Part shown: positions 1-7,340 of the stretch, piece by piece
Position numbering within the stretch: the stretch's first letter is position 1
How the letters are laid out: every line of letters starts with the position of its first letter
Assembly: GCA_902812455.1 (NCBI GenBank)
Contig: CADDZH010000001.1
Span: 1 to 64,000, forward strand
Reading direction: 5' to 3'
Source: Chloroflexota bacterium
GTDB taxonomy: Bacteria > Chloroflexota > Ktedonobacteria > Ktedonobacterales > Ktedonobacteraceae
DNA: 64,000 bases
Program-made: the position numbers and the translations under genes
The notes under the pieces: generated by a model
Told to the model about the DNA's origin: nothing
The model's database searches: none
The model's input: the letters and a program-made list of their open reading frames with translations, nothing else

Positions 1-24
1 GGCCTTTATGGTCGCCCGTCCCTC
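1..24 (+). repeat. End of a GTAGGGGC-type interspersed repeat
   Basis: The first 24 bases match the distal part of the repeat copy at 48436-48540 (shared core GGCCTTTATGGTCGCCCGTC). The rest of the element would lie outside the window. Family assignment rests on this direct match only. Confidence 0.5.
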
Positions 25-117
25 TTCTTCTGCACAAACCATGCCTCCACAAACACACCCGCGCAACCACACAACGTCCCTGATGATTTTTGCCAACCGA
101 ATGGGGAAAGGCTGAAG

Positions 118-138
118 GGACAGGGCTTGTCCCTGTCC
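118..138. terminator. Hairpin downstream of the Nudix gene
   Basis: An 8-bp perfect inverted repeat (GGACAGGG and CCCTGTCC, 5-base loop) lies 23 bases beyond the Nudix stop codon. There is no T-tract, so it may be a repeat-derived hairpin rather than a true intrinsic terminator. Confidence 0.35.
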
Positions 139-161
139 TGCTCGCCCGCCCGTTTCTATTG

Positions 162-644
162 TCAATCAACCGGCTCGCCATTCACAGCGGACTGGTATGC
201 CTCCGGCAATTTCGGCACAGTTTCATAGTTTGTGAGCTCTTCCGGGCGAATCCAGCGCATGCCTGTAGCCTCCCAGTCGGTATGAATAGCTCCAGGATCG
301 AGGACGCGGAAGAGGAAAGGATGGACGTAAAAATGCCGCCTCAGTTCTGTATCCACATACTCGACGACTGCGCCGCGCCTGAGCATCTTTACCTGCTCAC
401 CCTGCAAGCCGGTCTCTTCGCGAATCTCTGTGTAGGCTTGCTCATCGGGCGTAACCCCCTCCTCGACGAAGCCGCTAATGCCGGCCCAGTGACCATGGTA
501 GCTGCCGACCCGCGAGCTGCGACGGACAATGAGGATGCGCGGCTCAGGTGTGTCTGTGCGCATGAGGAAGCAGGTAACCACGTGCGTTGGCCGTATCGGC
601 GCGTTTGGGGGCAATTGTGTTTTATCGTGGTGCTCTGTGTTCAT
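162..644 (-). CDS. Nudix family hydrolase
   Basis: A 160-residue protein expected to hydrolyse a nucleoside diphosphate linked to another moiety; the substrate cannot be told from sequence. The Nudix helix-loop-helix lies at about residues 57-79, starting at GFVEEG and ending EIREETGL. The metal-binding E-x-x-EE core is kept, but the usual Arg before the first Glu of the REuxEExGu box is Thr and the upstream Glu is Val. The strand-rich fold around the box is complete and the length is normal for a stand-alone Nudix protein. An AGGAGG ribosome-binding site sits just upstream of the ATG at 644. The gene is divergent from rny, with about 460 bases of spacer between them. Confidence 0.9.
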   Translation of the reverse strand: MNTEHHDKTQLPPNAPIRPTHVVTCFLMRTDTPEPRILIVRRSSRVGSYHGHWAGISGFVEEGVTPDEQAYTEIREETGLQGEQVKMLRRGAVVEYVDTELRRHFYVHPFLFRVLDPGAIHTDWEATGMRWIRPEELTNYETVPKLPEAYQSAVNGEPVD

Positions 645-714
645 AAGATGAACCTCCTGGCAGAAAAAGAACTCGTTTTACATACAAAATTGCATGCATA
701 GCACTTTCCGGTGC

Positions 715-743
715 TTGACAGTCTTGTTCACAATCGGTATAGT
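715..743 (+). promoter_or_regulatory. Sigma-70-type promoter reading toward rny
   Basis: TTGACA (715-720), a 17-base spacer and TATAGT (738-743) form a near-consensus housekeeping promoter. Transcription would start near 750, leaving a leader of about 350 bases before the rny start. Confidence 0.75.
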
Positions 744-785
744 AAGCTAGGCGATTAATACGCTCTCATAGGCCAGACGGGGTTG

Positions 786-854
786 TTAGGGGCAACTGCC
801 CCTAAGCGGGGTTTCAGGGAACGCGGTCTGGGAGACCGTGTGGCAGGGCCCCTG
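786..854 (+). promoter_or_regulatory. Three successive hairpins in the rny leader
   Basis: Three perfect inverted repeats follow each other downstream of the promoter. The first is at 786-805 (TTAGGGGCA, two-base loop, TGCCCCTAA), the second at 824-838 (CGGTCT, GGG, AGACCG) and the third at 844-854 (CAGGG, C, CCCTG). They could be a regulatory leader of rny or part of another interspersed repeat. No known riboswitch class was recognised. The rest of the 645-1102 spacer shows no credible gene. Confidence 0.4.
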
Positions 855-1102
855 ATCCCTTCTTTTCCTCTCGTCGCAAGGGCTTTATGAAAAACTTGCA
901 CACGGTGTAAGTTACGTTCTTAGTTGCAATCAATAATATACGACATACCAGATAGAAGGCAAGGCTTGCGTATACTGGATAGGCATGTAATCTTCATCGA
1001 CGAAGGAGGGATTTATCCTCAAGATATCAATGCTATCTACCCCCGCAAGCCTGCCTGCGGGCGTCCATATATGGGCCGCCCTGAAGTTGGAGGAAGGCCG
1101 AC

Positions 1103-2656
1103 GTGTCGCCAACAATCATTGTTTTTGCTTTGCTAGCAGTATTGCTAGGTGCCATTTTAGCTCTCATTGCGGGTTATCTTTACGGGCGAACGCAAAATAA
1201 GGCGTATTACGAAGAACAACTGCTGGCTGAAAAGGAGGCCAGCGCGCGCAAACTTCTAGAGGTTCAGGAGCAACAGCGAGAGGCGCTGCTGGCTGCACGC
1301 GAGGAGACGGCCAGGTTCCGGGCCACCATTGAACGGGAAAACGCGGAGCGCCGCGCAGAATTGCAGCGCCAGGAACGGCGCTTGCAGCAGAAAGAAGAAA
1401 ATCTGGATCGCAAGATCGAGGCTCTTGAGCAGCGCGAGCGCAAGCTCGTGGCCCGCGAACGGGCGCTAGAGCAGGCTCGCGAGGAGGTAGAAGGGCTGAG
1501 GCGCTCACAGCTTAGCGAGCTAGAGCGCATTGCCCAGCTTACACAGGAGCAGGCCAGGGAGCTTTTACTTGCGCGTATCGAGAATCAAACGCGCGATGAA
1601 GCTGCGCGCCGCGTGCGCATGATCGAGGAGCAGGCTCGTGAAGAGGCCGATGCGCGCGCTCGCGAGATCATCACCCTGGCTATCCAACGCTGCGCTTCTG
1701 ACCAGGTTGCAGAGGCCGTCGTTTCGGTTGTTCCCTTGCCCAACGATGAGATGAAGGGACGCATCATTGGACGCGAGGGCCGCAACATTCGCGCTCTGGA
1801 GGCCGCTACGGGCGTAGACCTCATTATCGATGATACGCCAGAAGCCGTCATCCTTTCCGGCTTCGATCCTGTGAGGCGCGAGGTTGCCCGCCTTGCCTTG
1901 ACCAGGCTGATCCTTGATGGCCGCATTCACCCGGCCCGCATCGAGGAGATCGTCTCTAAGGCCCGCCAGGAGGTCGATGCGATCGTGCGCGAAGAGGGGG
2001 AGCGCGCTGCGCTGGAAGCCAATGTGCATGGGCTGCCTCCTGAGCTGCTCAAGATTCTTGGCCGCTTGCATTTCCGTACCAGTTACGGGCAGAACGTCCT
2101 GGCCCATTCGGTAGAAGTCTCTATCCTGGCTGCCACTATGGCATATGAGCTAGGTGCCGATGTCAATGTATGTAAGACTGCTGCGCTGCTCCACGATATC
2201 GGCAAGGCCATCGATCAAGAGGTCGAAGGCCCCCACGCTATTGTGGGGGGAGAGATAGCTCGCCGCTTTGGCCGGTCGCCAAAGATCATCCACGCGATGG
2301 TGGCCCATCACGCTACCGATGCCGAGCCACAAACGCTGGAGGCGGCTATCGTCCAGGCAGCCGATGCCATTTCAGCGGCTCGCCCTGGCGCCCGCCGTGA
2401 AACCGTCGATCTGTACATTAAACGCCTGGAGGCGCTAGAGAATATTGCCAACTCCTTTACCGGCGTGGAAAAATCCTTTGCCATCCAGGCCGGTCGCGAG
2501 GTTCGCATTATCGTCAAACCCGACGAGATCGACGAGTTTGCAGCCAGCCGTCTTGCCGGCGAGATCGCTCGCAAGATCGAGGAAAGCCTGGACTACCCCG
2601 GGCAGATCAGGGTGTGCGTGGTACGCGAAACGCGCTCAGTCGATTACGCCCGGTAA
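1103..2656 (+). CDS. rny: Ribonuclease Y
   Basis: A membrane-anchored endoribonuclease that initiates mRNA decay. Residues about 5-27 form one transmembrane helix, followed by a long Glu/Arg/Gln-rich coiled coil to about residue 190. A KH RNA-binding domain is marked by [12 protein letters not shown] near residue 218. An HD phosphohydrolase domain contains the histidine in NVLAHSVEV near 335 and the HD pair in LLHDIGKA near 362. At 517 residues it has the usual family length, and all signature motifs are intact. The GTG start at 1103 is preceded by GGAGGAAGG. It is read from the promoter at 715-743 through a structured leader, and the next gene follows after a 270-base repeat-bearing spacer. 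Confidence 0.97.
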   Translation: MSPTIIVFALLAVLLGAILALIAGYLYGRTQNKAYYEEQLLAEKEASARKLLEVQEQQREALLAAREETARFRATIERENAERRAELQRQERRLQQKEENLDRKIEALEQRERKLVARERALEQAREEVEGLRRSQLSELERIAQLTQEQARELLLARIENQTRDEAARRVRMIEEQAREEADARAREIITLAIQRCASDQVAEAVVSVVPLPNDEMKGRIIGREGRNIRALEAATGVDLIIDDTPEAVILSGFDPVRREVARLALTRLILDGRIHPARIEEIVSKARQEVDAIVREEGERAALEANVHGLPPELLKILGRLHFRTSYGQNVLAHSVEVSILAATMAYELGADVNVCKTAALLHDIGKAIDQEVEGPHAIVGGEIARRFGRSPKIIHAMVAHHATDAEPQTLEAAIVQAADAISAARPGARRETVDLYIKRLEALENIANSFTGVEKSFAIQAGREVRIIVKPDEIDEFAASRLAGEIARKIEESLDYPGQIRVCVVRETRSVDYAR

Positions 2657-2698
2657 CCGGGCGCGCTCACGCGCACCCAACAACACAATCGGGGTGTC

Positions 2699-2730
2699 TG
2701 TAGGTTCCCGATTGATCGTGGAACCCGATG
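2699..2730. repeat. GATTGATC interspersed repeat, variant copy
   Basis: This stretch begins TAGGTTCCCGATTGATCGTGG and closely resembles 48168-48213. It is related to the GGCCGAT/ATCGGCC family through the CGATTGATCG core. Confidence 0.5.
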
Positions 2731-2761
2731 ATGAAGATGAACAAATTACTCGGAGGAAAAC

Positions 2762-2803
2762 TGTAGGGGCCGATTTATCGTGCCCACTGCCGATTGATCG
2801 GCC
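2762..2803. repeat. GGCCGAT/ATCGGCC hairpin repeat, full copy
   Basis: A full copy, reading GTAGGGGCCGATTTATCG, then a short GC-rich middle, then CGATTGATCGGCC. The ends pair as GGCCGAT/ATCGGCC. Near-identical copies lie at 40771-40812 and 53361-53401. Confidence 0.75.
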
Positions 2804-2847
2804 AAAAGCAATCCCTCGTCATCCTCCAATTTATTTGGTAAGGTTCA

Positions 2848-2876
2848 TTATCGCGCCCACCGCCGATTGATCGGCC
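2848..2876. repeat. GGCCGAT/ATCGGCC hairpin repeat, partial copy
   Basis: Only the right half is present (TTATCGCGCCCACC, then GCCGATTGATCGGCCC). It lies 45 bases after the full copy, just upstream of the PHP gene. Confidence 0.65.
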
Positions 2877-2929
2877 CTTTCGTACCCAACAAAGTAAAAC
2901 ATTAAAAATGTGAAAGAAAAAGGAGTAAA

Positions 2930-3814
2930 ATGCCCAATTATATTGACCTGCATACCCATTCGGATGCTTCGGATGGTATTTATCCACCCTCAGCGCTTCT
3001 CCAGCGAGCCAAAGATGTTGGCCTGCGCGTATTGGCGCTGACCGACCACGATACGACCGGAGGACTTGACGGGGCCGCGGAGGCCGCAGCAAGGCTAGAT
3101 ATAGACTTCATCCCCGGTATCGAGATCAATACCGATATCAGCGGGGGCGAGGTGCATGTGCTTGGCTATTTCCTGGAATACCAGCGCCCCGCATTCCAGT
3201 CAATTATCAAAGTGCTGCGCGATGCTCGGGAGCGGCGCGGGCAGCGCATGGTAGAATTGCTGAACGAGCAGGGCATCGACATTTCCTGGGATCGGGTACG
3301 CGAGATTGCCCAGGGTGCAGTTGGCAGGCCACACGTTGCCCAGGCCCTGCTGGAGGCGGGATATGTGCAAACCATCGGTGAGGCCTTTGATAAGTACATT
3401 GGCAAAGGCTGCTATGCCTACGTCCCCCGCTACAAGCTCACTCCCCAGGATGCTGTGCGCCTGGTAGCCAGCGCAAATGGTCTGCCTGTGCTGGCTCATC
3501 CTATTGAGCTTCCTGGCCTCGAAGAACTGCGCACCTGGCTACCTGAGCTGTGTGAAGCTGGGATGGTGGGCCTTGAAACCTACTATGGAACTTATACTCC
3601 TGAGGAAGAGCAGGCTCTGCTTGCCCTGGCGAACGAGTACCACCTCATTCCCACAGGCGGAAGCGATTTTCACGGCCCCGGCATTCATCCCACACCCCTG
3701 GGCGGTCGCTATGTGCCCTATGAGGCCGTCGAGCGCCTGAAGGCTGAGGCGGCAAAGCGGCATGGCAAAACGCCTCCGCCGTTTGCATTGCCTCCTCCCG
3801 TGGAAGAAAAATAG
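2930..3814 (+). CDS. PHP-domain phosphoesterase (RNase AM / YciV-like)
   Basis: A 294-residue single-domain protein of the polymerase-and-histidinol-phosphatase family, which uses a cluster of three metals to hydrolyse phosphoesters. The motifs appear in order: DLHTHSDASDG (residues 6-16), LTDHDT near 41, the histidine of LAHPIELPG near 190, and GGSDFHG near 243. The arrangement fits the stand-alone YciV/RNase AM group, which trims RNA or 3',5'-bisphosphates, rather than HisK or a polymerase subunit; this subgroup call is inferred from length and motif spacing. An AAAGGAG site precedes the ATG. The gene converges on accC, with a gap of only four bases between stop codons. Confidence 0.88.
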   Translation: MPNYIDLHTHSDASDGIYPPSALLQRAKDVGLRVLALTDHDTTGGLDGAAEAAARLDIDFIPGIEINTDISGGEVHVLGYFLEYQRPAFQSIIKVLRDARERRGQRMVELLNEQGIDISWDRVREIAQGAVGRPHVAQALLEAGYVQTIGEAFDKYIGKGCYAYVPRYKLTPQDAVRLVASANGLPVLAHPIELPGLEELRTWLPELCEAGMVGLETYYGTYTPEEEQALLALANEYHLIPTGGSDFHGPGIHPTPLGGRYVPYEAVERLKAEAAKRHGKTPPPFALPPPVEEK

Positions 3815-3818
3815 AGAT

Positions 3819-5396
3819 TCATCTCCCAATCATTTCCCTTCGCCCTGCCTCGCGCCAGCGGCTCACCTCGCCTGCCCCATTCGCGGCGGCCAGGGGCCGC
3901 CGGCGCAGCTTCTCTGCCTCCCTGAACTCATCCATCAAGAGGCTCGCGGCGAGAGCAGCAACCTGCTCATCTGCAATCCCTTCCTCCTGCGCCTGTTCTT
4001 GTCCCTCTATCGCTTCAGCTATCGCTCTTGCCATGCGCGTCTCCCACTCTTCTGCAACAAAATCTGTTGACAGATCGCCCGCGATAAAGCGAGGGTTTTC
4101 CACCAGCCAGCGAGCAAAAGGCAGCGTTGTGCGCACTCCAAGTACACGGTATTCCGCAAGGGCACGCCTCATACGCGCAATAGCCTGCTGCCGGTCACGG
4201 CCCCATACAATCAGTTTGGAAAGGAGGGGATCGTAGAAAAGCGGCACCTGCATGCCCGCATACAGGCCGCTATCCACACGCACGCCGGGTCCCGATGGCT
4301 CTTGCAAGGCAAGCACTGTGCCTGTTGCCGGCAAGAAGTGATTTTCCGGATCTTCCGCCGAGATACGGCATTCGATGGCCGACCCGCGAAAAACTATGTG
4401 TTCCTGGGTGAAGGAAAGCGGTAAACCCGCCGCAACACGGAATTGCTCCTGCACAAGATCAATGCCGGTCACCCACTCCGTTACCGGGTGTTCGACCTGG
4501 ATACGGGCGTTGACCTCCAGGAAATAGAAGCTGCGATCCGGCCCCAGCAAGAATTCAGCCGTGCCCGCATTGACATAGCCGATAGCGCGCACAAGGTTTA
4601 CGACTGCTGATGTCATCTTTGCACGCAGTGCCTCGTCTATAGCAGGAGAAGGAGATTCTTCTATGAGCTTCTGGTGGCGGCGCTGGATGCTACATTCACG
4701 CTCGCCCAGGTGAACGACATGGCCATGTGTATCGGCGATAAATTGAACTTCGATGTGCCGGGCCGGTAAAACTGCCTTCTCTATGTAGATGCGCCCATCA
4801 CCGAATGCGCTCCTGGCCTCACTGCGAGCCGTGCGCAGTGACGGGAGCAGGTCGTTGGGATCGCGCACAAACCGGATGCCTTTGCCCCCACCGCCGGCTG
4901 CCGCCTTGAGCAAGAGCGGGTATCCTATGCGTGCCGCGATCTCCTGGGCTTCTTTGTCGCTCTCGATATCGCTCATTGCCCCCGGCACAATTGGCACACC
5001 CGCTGCCTGCGCGGTGCGGCGAGCAGCCGTTTTCTCACCCATCTCTCGCTGTGCCTCTGCCGAAGGCCCGACAAAGATCAAGCCGGCCTCGTTACAGGCG
5101 TCAACAAAGTCAGCATTTTCTGAGAGAAAGCCATAGCCGGGATGAATAGCTTGCGCTCCTGCGCGCTTTGCTGTCTCGATAATGATGGGAATGTTCAAGT
5201 AACTTTTGCTGGCTTGCGATGGCCCTATGTGATAAGCTTCATCAGCCATTCGTACATGCAGGGTATTGCGGTCGGCATCGCTATAGACCGCAACACTGCT
5301 CAACCCTAACTCGCGACAGGCGCGAATGATACGCACCGCGATTTCGCCGCGATTGGCAATAAGCACCTTCTGAAACGGCCACCTATCAATACTCAT
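3819..5396 (-). CDS. accC: Biotin carboxylase subunit of acyl-CoA carboxylase
   Basis: Carboxylates biotin on its carrier protein with bicarbonate and ATP, the first half-reaction of acetyl- or propionyl-CoA carboxylation. The N-terminal domain begins with the family signature LIANRGEIAVRI and contains HPGYGFLSEN. The ATP-grasp glycine loop KAAAGGGGKGIR lies near residue 160, and the active-site stretch EVNARIQVEHPVTE near 295. At 525 residues it exceeds the roughly 450-residue E. coli enzyme; the extra C-terminal 75 residues are charged and end without a biotin attachment motif (no MKM). No carboxyltransferase or biotin carrier gene lies nearby, so partners must be elsewhere. The ATG at 5396 follows a weak AGAGGG site. 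Confidence 0.93.
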   Translation of the reverse strand: MSIDRWPFQKVLIANRGEIAVRIIRACRELGLSSVAVYSDADRNTLHVRMADEAYHIGPSQASKSYLNIPIIIETAKRAGAQAIHPGYGFLSENADFVDACNEAGLIFVGPSAEAQREMGEKTAARRTAQAAGVPIVPGAMSDIESDKEAQEIAARIGYPLLLKAAAGGGGKGIRFVRDPNDLLPSLRTARSEARSAFGDGRIYIEKAVLPARHIEVQFIADTHGHVVHLGERECSIQRRHQKLIEESPSPAIDEALRAKMTSAVVNLVRAIGYVNAGTAEFLLGPDRSFYFLEVNARIQVEHPVTEWVTGIDLVQEQFRVAAGLPLSFTQEHIVFRGSAIECRISAEDPENHFLPATGTVLALQEPSGPGVRVDSGLYAGMQVPLFYDPLLSKLIVWGRDRQQAIARMRRALAEYRVLGVRTTLPFARWLVENPRFIAGDLSTDFVAEEWETRMARAIAEAIEGQEQAQEEGIADEQVAALAASLLMDEFREAEKLRRRPLAAANGAGEVSRWREAGRREMIGR

Positions 5397-5480
5397 GAAG
5401 AAACCCTCTTTGCATGGAAAAAGAATGGAAAAAGCCTTGTTTTGGACAGTATATCACCTTTTCCCTTTTCTGGCGGCGCC

Positions 5481-5510
5481 ATGTCATCCTGAGCGAAGCG
5501 AAGGATCTCA
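5481..5510. repeat. CTGAGCGAAGCGAAGG repeat, half copy
   Basis: One arm of the palindromic family, containing TCCTGAGCGAAGCGAAGG, in the divergent spacer between accC and the lipoprotein gene. The remaining spacer (to 5693) shows no gene. Confidence 0.75.
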
Positions 5511-5693
5511 TAGGAATTTTTGGTGATCTATCTCCTCAAAAGTTCCCTTTTGAACCAAAGTAGGCTAAAGTAGAGTAGCATATTTTTTAGGGGTATTCTG
5601 GCTACCGTTAGCATATTTGTATTCATCGATGGAATGCGCTAGGGGCAATATCTCACGTCAAAGTCCGGGAGGGAGAAAAGGAGGAGCAAGGAC

Positions 5694-6983
5694 GTGTTCA
5701 CACGCTCTACCATGAGAAGCAAGGCATGGTTATTCATTGTTTCCGCTGTGGTGCTCATCTTTGTAGCGTTGAGTGCATGCAGCCAGGGCCAGGAGCAGGG
5801 TCAGACGAACGGTACCACTCTTAATAATAGTCAGAATCCGATTACCATCGGCATTTCGATTCCCCTCGATAAGGATTTCGCAGCCGATGGGATAGCAACA
5901 GAACAGGGATACCAGCTCTGGGCAGACATGGTCAACAGTAATGGTGGTATACTTGGTCGCCCCGTTAAACTGGTCATTTTGAACGATCACAGCGACCCTG
6001 GCCAAACGGCTAAGGACTACACGACGCTGATCACGAAGGATCATGTAGACTTGATATTCGGGCCTTTCTCCTCGCTGCTAACGAAAGCGGCGGCGCCGGT
6101 TGCTCAGAAATATCACTACGCTTTGCTCGAAGGCGAAGGTGGCGCGCCTTCGGTCTTCCATCCTGATCCTTCTGTTAATCCTCAGGGCAGGTGGAATGGC
6201 CTGTTCGATGTCTCCGTGCCCATCGAAAATAACCTGGTTACCTTTGCGTACTATATTCTCTCGCTGCCGCGATCCTTGCGCCCCAGGACAGTCGCTTATC
6301 TGACCTCGGACGACCCCTTTACATTCCCGCAGCTTGACCCGGTGAGGAAGTTGCTGGGGCGGGGAGGCGTCAAAGAATTGTATTACAAGATGTACACGGA
6401 AGGCAGCGATCCTACTCCCTACGCGGAGCAGGTGGTGCAATCTCACGCGGATATCGTCATTCTTGGGACCCTGCTGCCCGATATTAAAGCAGACATCCAG
6501 GTCTTTAAAAAAGAGCATTACAATCCGCGTGCCATTATTGCCACAGCCGGGCCAGACCTGGGGCGCGACTTCATCACTGCCGTCGGGGGTATCAAATATA
6601 CGGAGGGCATCTTCGTGCCGAACGGCTGGTTCCCGCAAGCCGATAATTTCCAGAATGCTCAGATGATTCAGGCCTACATCAGCAGGTATGGAGGCACGCC
6701 AGACCAGATCAACGCCGATGTAGCAGAAGCATTTTCAGTGGGGCAGGTATTCCAGCAGGCAGCCGAGAGCATTCACAGTATCGATAATAGCAAGTTAATC
6801 GCCAAACTGTATTCGGGCGATGTGTTCACCACAGTGCAGGGAACAGCCAGGTTTGACCGGTATGGTGAAAATGTGCAGGGGCTGGCCTATCTGTTCCAAT
6901 GGCAAAGCGGGCAGTTTATTCCGGTCTATCCATTACCTGTGGCATTGAACAACCCGGAGTATCCCAGGCCCCCAGATTTTTGA
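5694..6983 (+). CDS. Branched-chain amino acid-type ABC substrate-binding lipoprotein
   Basis: A 429-residue lipoprotein of the type-1 periplasmic-binding fold (Peripla_BP_6, LivJ/amide-binding group). A hydrophobic signal ends in the lipobox LSAC with Cys29, followed by a short Gln/Gly/Asn linker. The mature part starts ITIGISIPLDKD and contains NSNGGILGRPVKLV, the family's typical second strand-helix unit, then GPFSSLLTKAAAPVA. No permease or ATPase gene adjoins it, so the transporter is distant or the protein acts as a sensor. The GTG start at 5694 is preceded by AAGGAGGAG. The ligand is not predictable beyond small amino acid- or amide-like compounds. Confidence 0.9.
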   Translation: MFTRSTMRSKAWLFIVSAVVLIFVALSACSQGQEQGQTNGTTLNNSQNPITIGISIPLDKDFAADGIATEQGYQLWADMVNSNGGILGRPVKLVILNDHSDPGQTAKDYTTLITKDHVDLIFGPFSSLLTKAAAPVAQKYHYALLEGEGGAPSVFHPDPSVNPQGRWNGLFDVSVPIENNLVTFAYYILSLPRSLRPRTVAYLTSDDPFTFPQLDPVRKLLGRGGVKELYYKMYTEGSDPTPYAEQVVQSHADIVILGTLLPDIKADIQVFKKEHYNPRAIIATAGPDLGRDFITAVGGIKYTEGIFVPNGWFPQADNFQNAQMIQAYISRYGGTPDQINADVAEAFSVGQVFQQAAESIHSIDNSKLIAKLYSGDVFTTVQGTARFDRYGENVQGLAYLFQWQSGQFIPVYPLPVALNNPEYPRPPDF

Positions 6984-7031
6984 AGCTGGTCTGATACCTC
7001 TAAGGAGCAACGTGGACTGCCAATTCATTGG

Positions 7032-7070
7032 CACGTTGGCTCCCTTGTGGGCCAGGCTAGCATCCATCAA
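7032..7070 (+). repeat. Partial copy of the CTCCCTTGTGGG leader element
   Basis: This stretch shares GGCTCCCTTGTGGG, CCAGG and CATCCATCAAT with the leader elements at 7233-7303 and 15723-15792, but has a four-base insertion and lacks the upstream half. It follows the lipoprotein gene. Confidence 0.5.
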
Positions 7071-7232
7071 TGGGATTGAGGGACAGAACTAGGAAAATCC
7101 GGTGAACATCTCATCTGGACGTTCCAGATCCCTTTGAGGTGATATATACTACCTACGGTGAGAGTGTTCTATATTAGGAAAGCTTGTGCGGCATATCAGG
7201 AGGAGCTACAGGAGTTATCTCTTGCTGCATAG

Positions 7233-7303
7233 TACTCTGTCAATCTTCTGTTGAGCGGAAAACATGTAGTGGCCTCCCTTGTGGGGGCCAGGGATTCACC
7301 CAT
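7233..7303 (+). promoter_or_regulatory. Conserved ~70-nt leader element before the chemoreceptor
   Basis: The element starts TACTCTGTCAATCTTC and ends with a hairpin at 7270-7290 (TGGCC and CCC pairing with GGG and GGCCA around TTGT). A closely related element lies at 15723-15792, before the parvulin gene. The distance from hairpin to start codon is 50 bases here and 73 there. Conservation of both flank and hairpin upstream of unrelated genes suggests a shared cis-acting RNA or DNA element. The rest of the 6984-7340 spacer shows nothing else recognisable. Confidence 0.5.
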
Positions 7304-7340
7304 CATACGAACATTGACGGAGTAAGAGAAGGAGCCTGAC

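Noticed and set aside
90..701. 203-codon open frame opposite the Nudix gene
   Set aside because: It is antisense to a gene with a Nudix motif and good ribosome-binding site, and its translation has no domain-like pattern.
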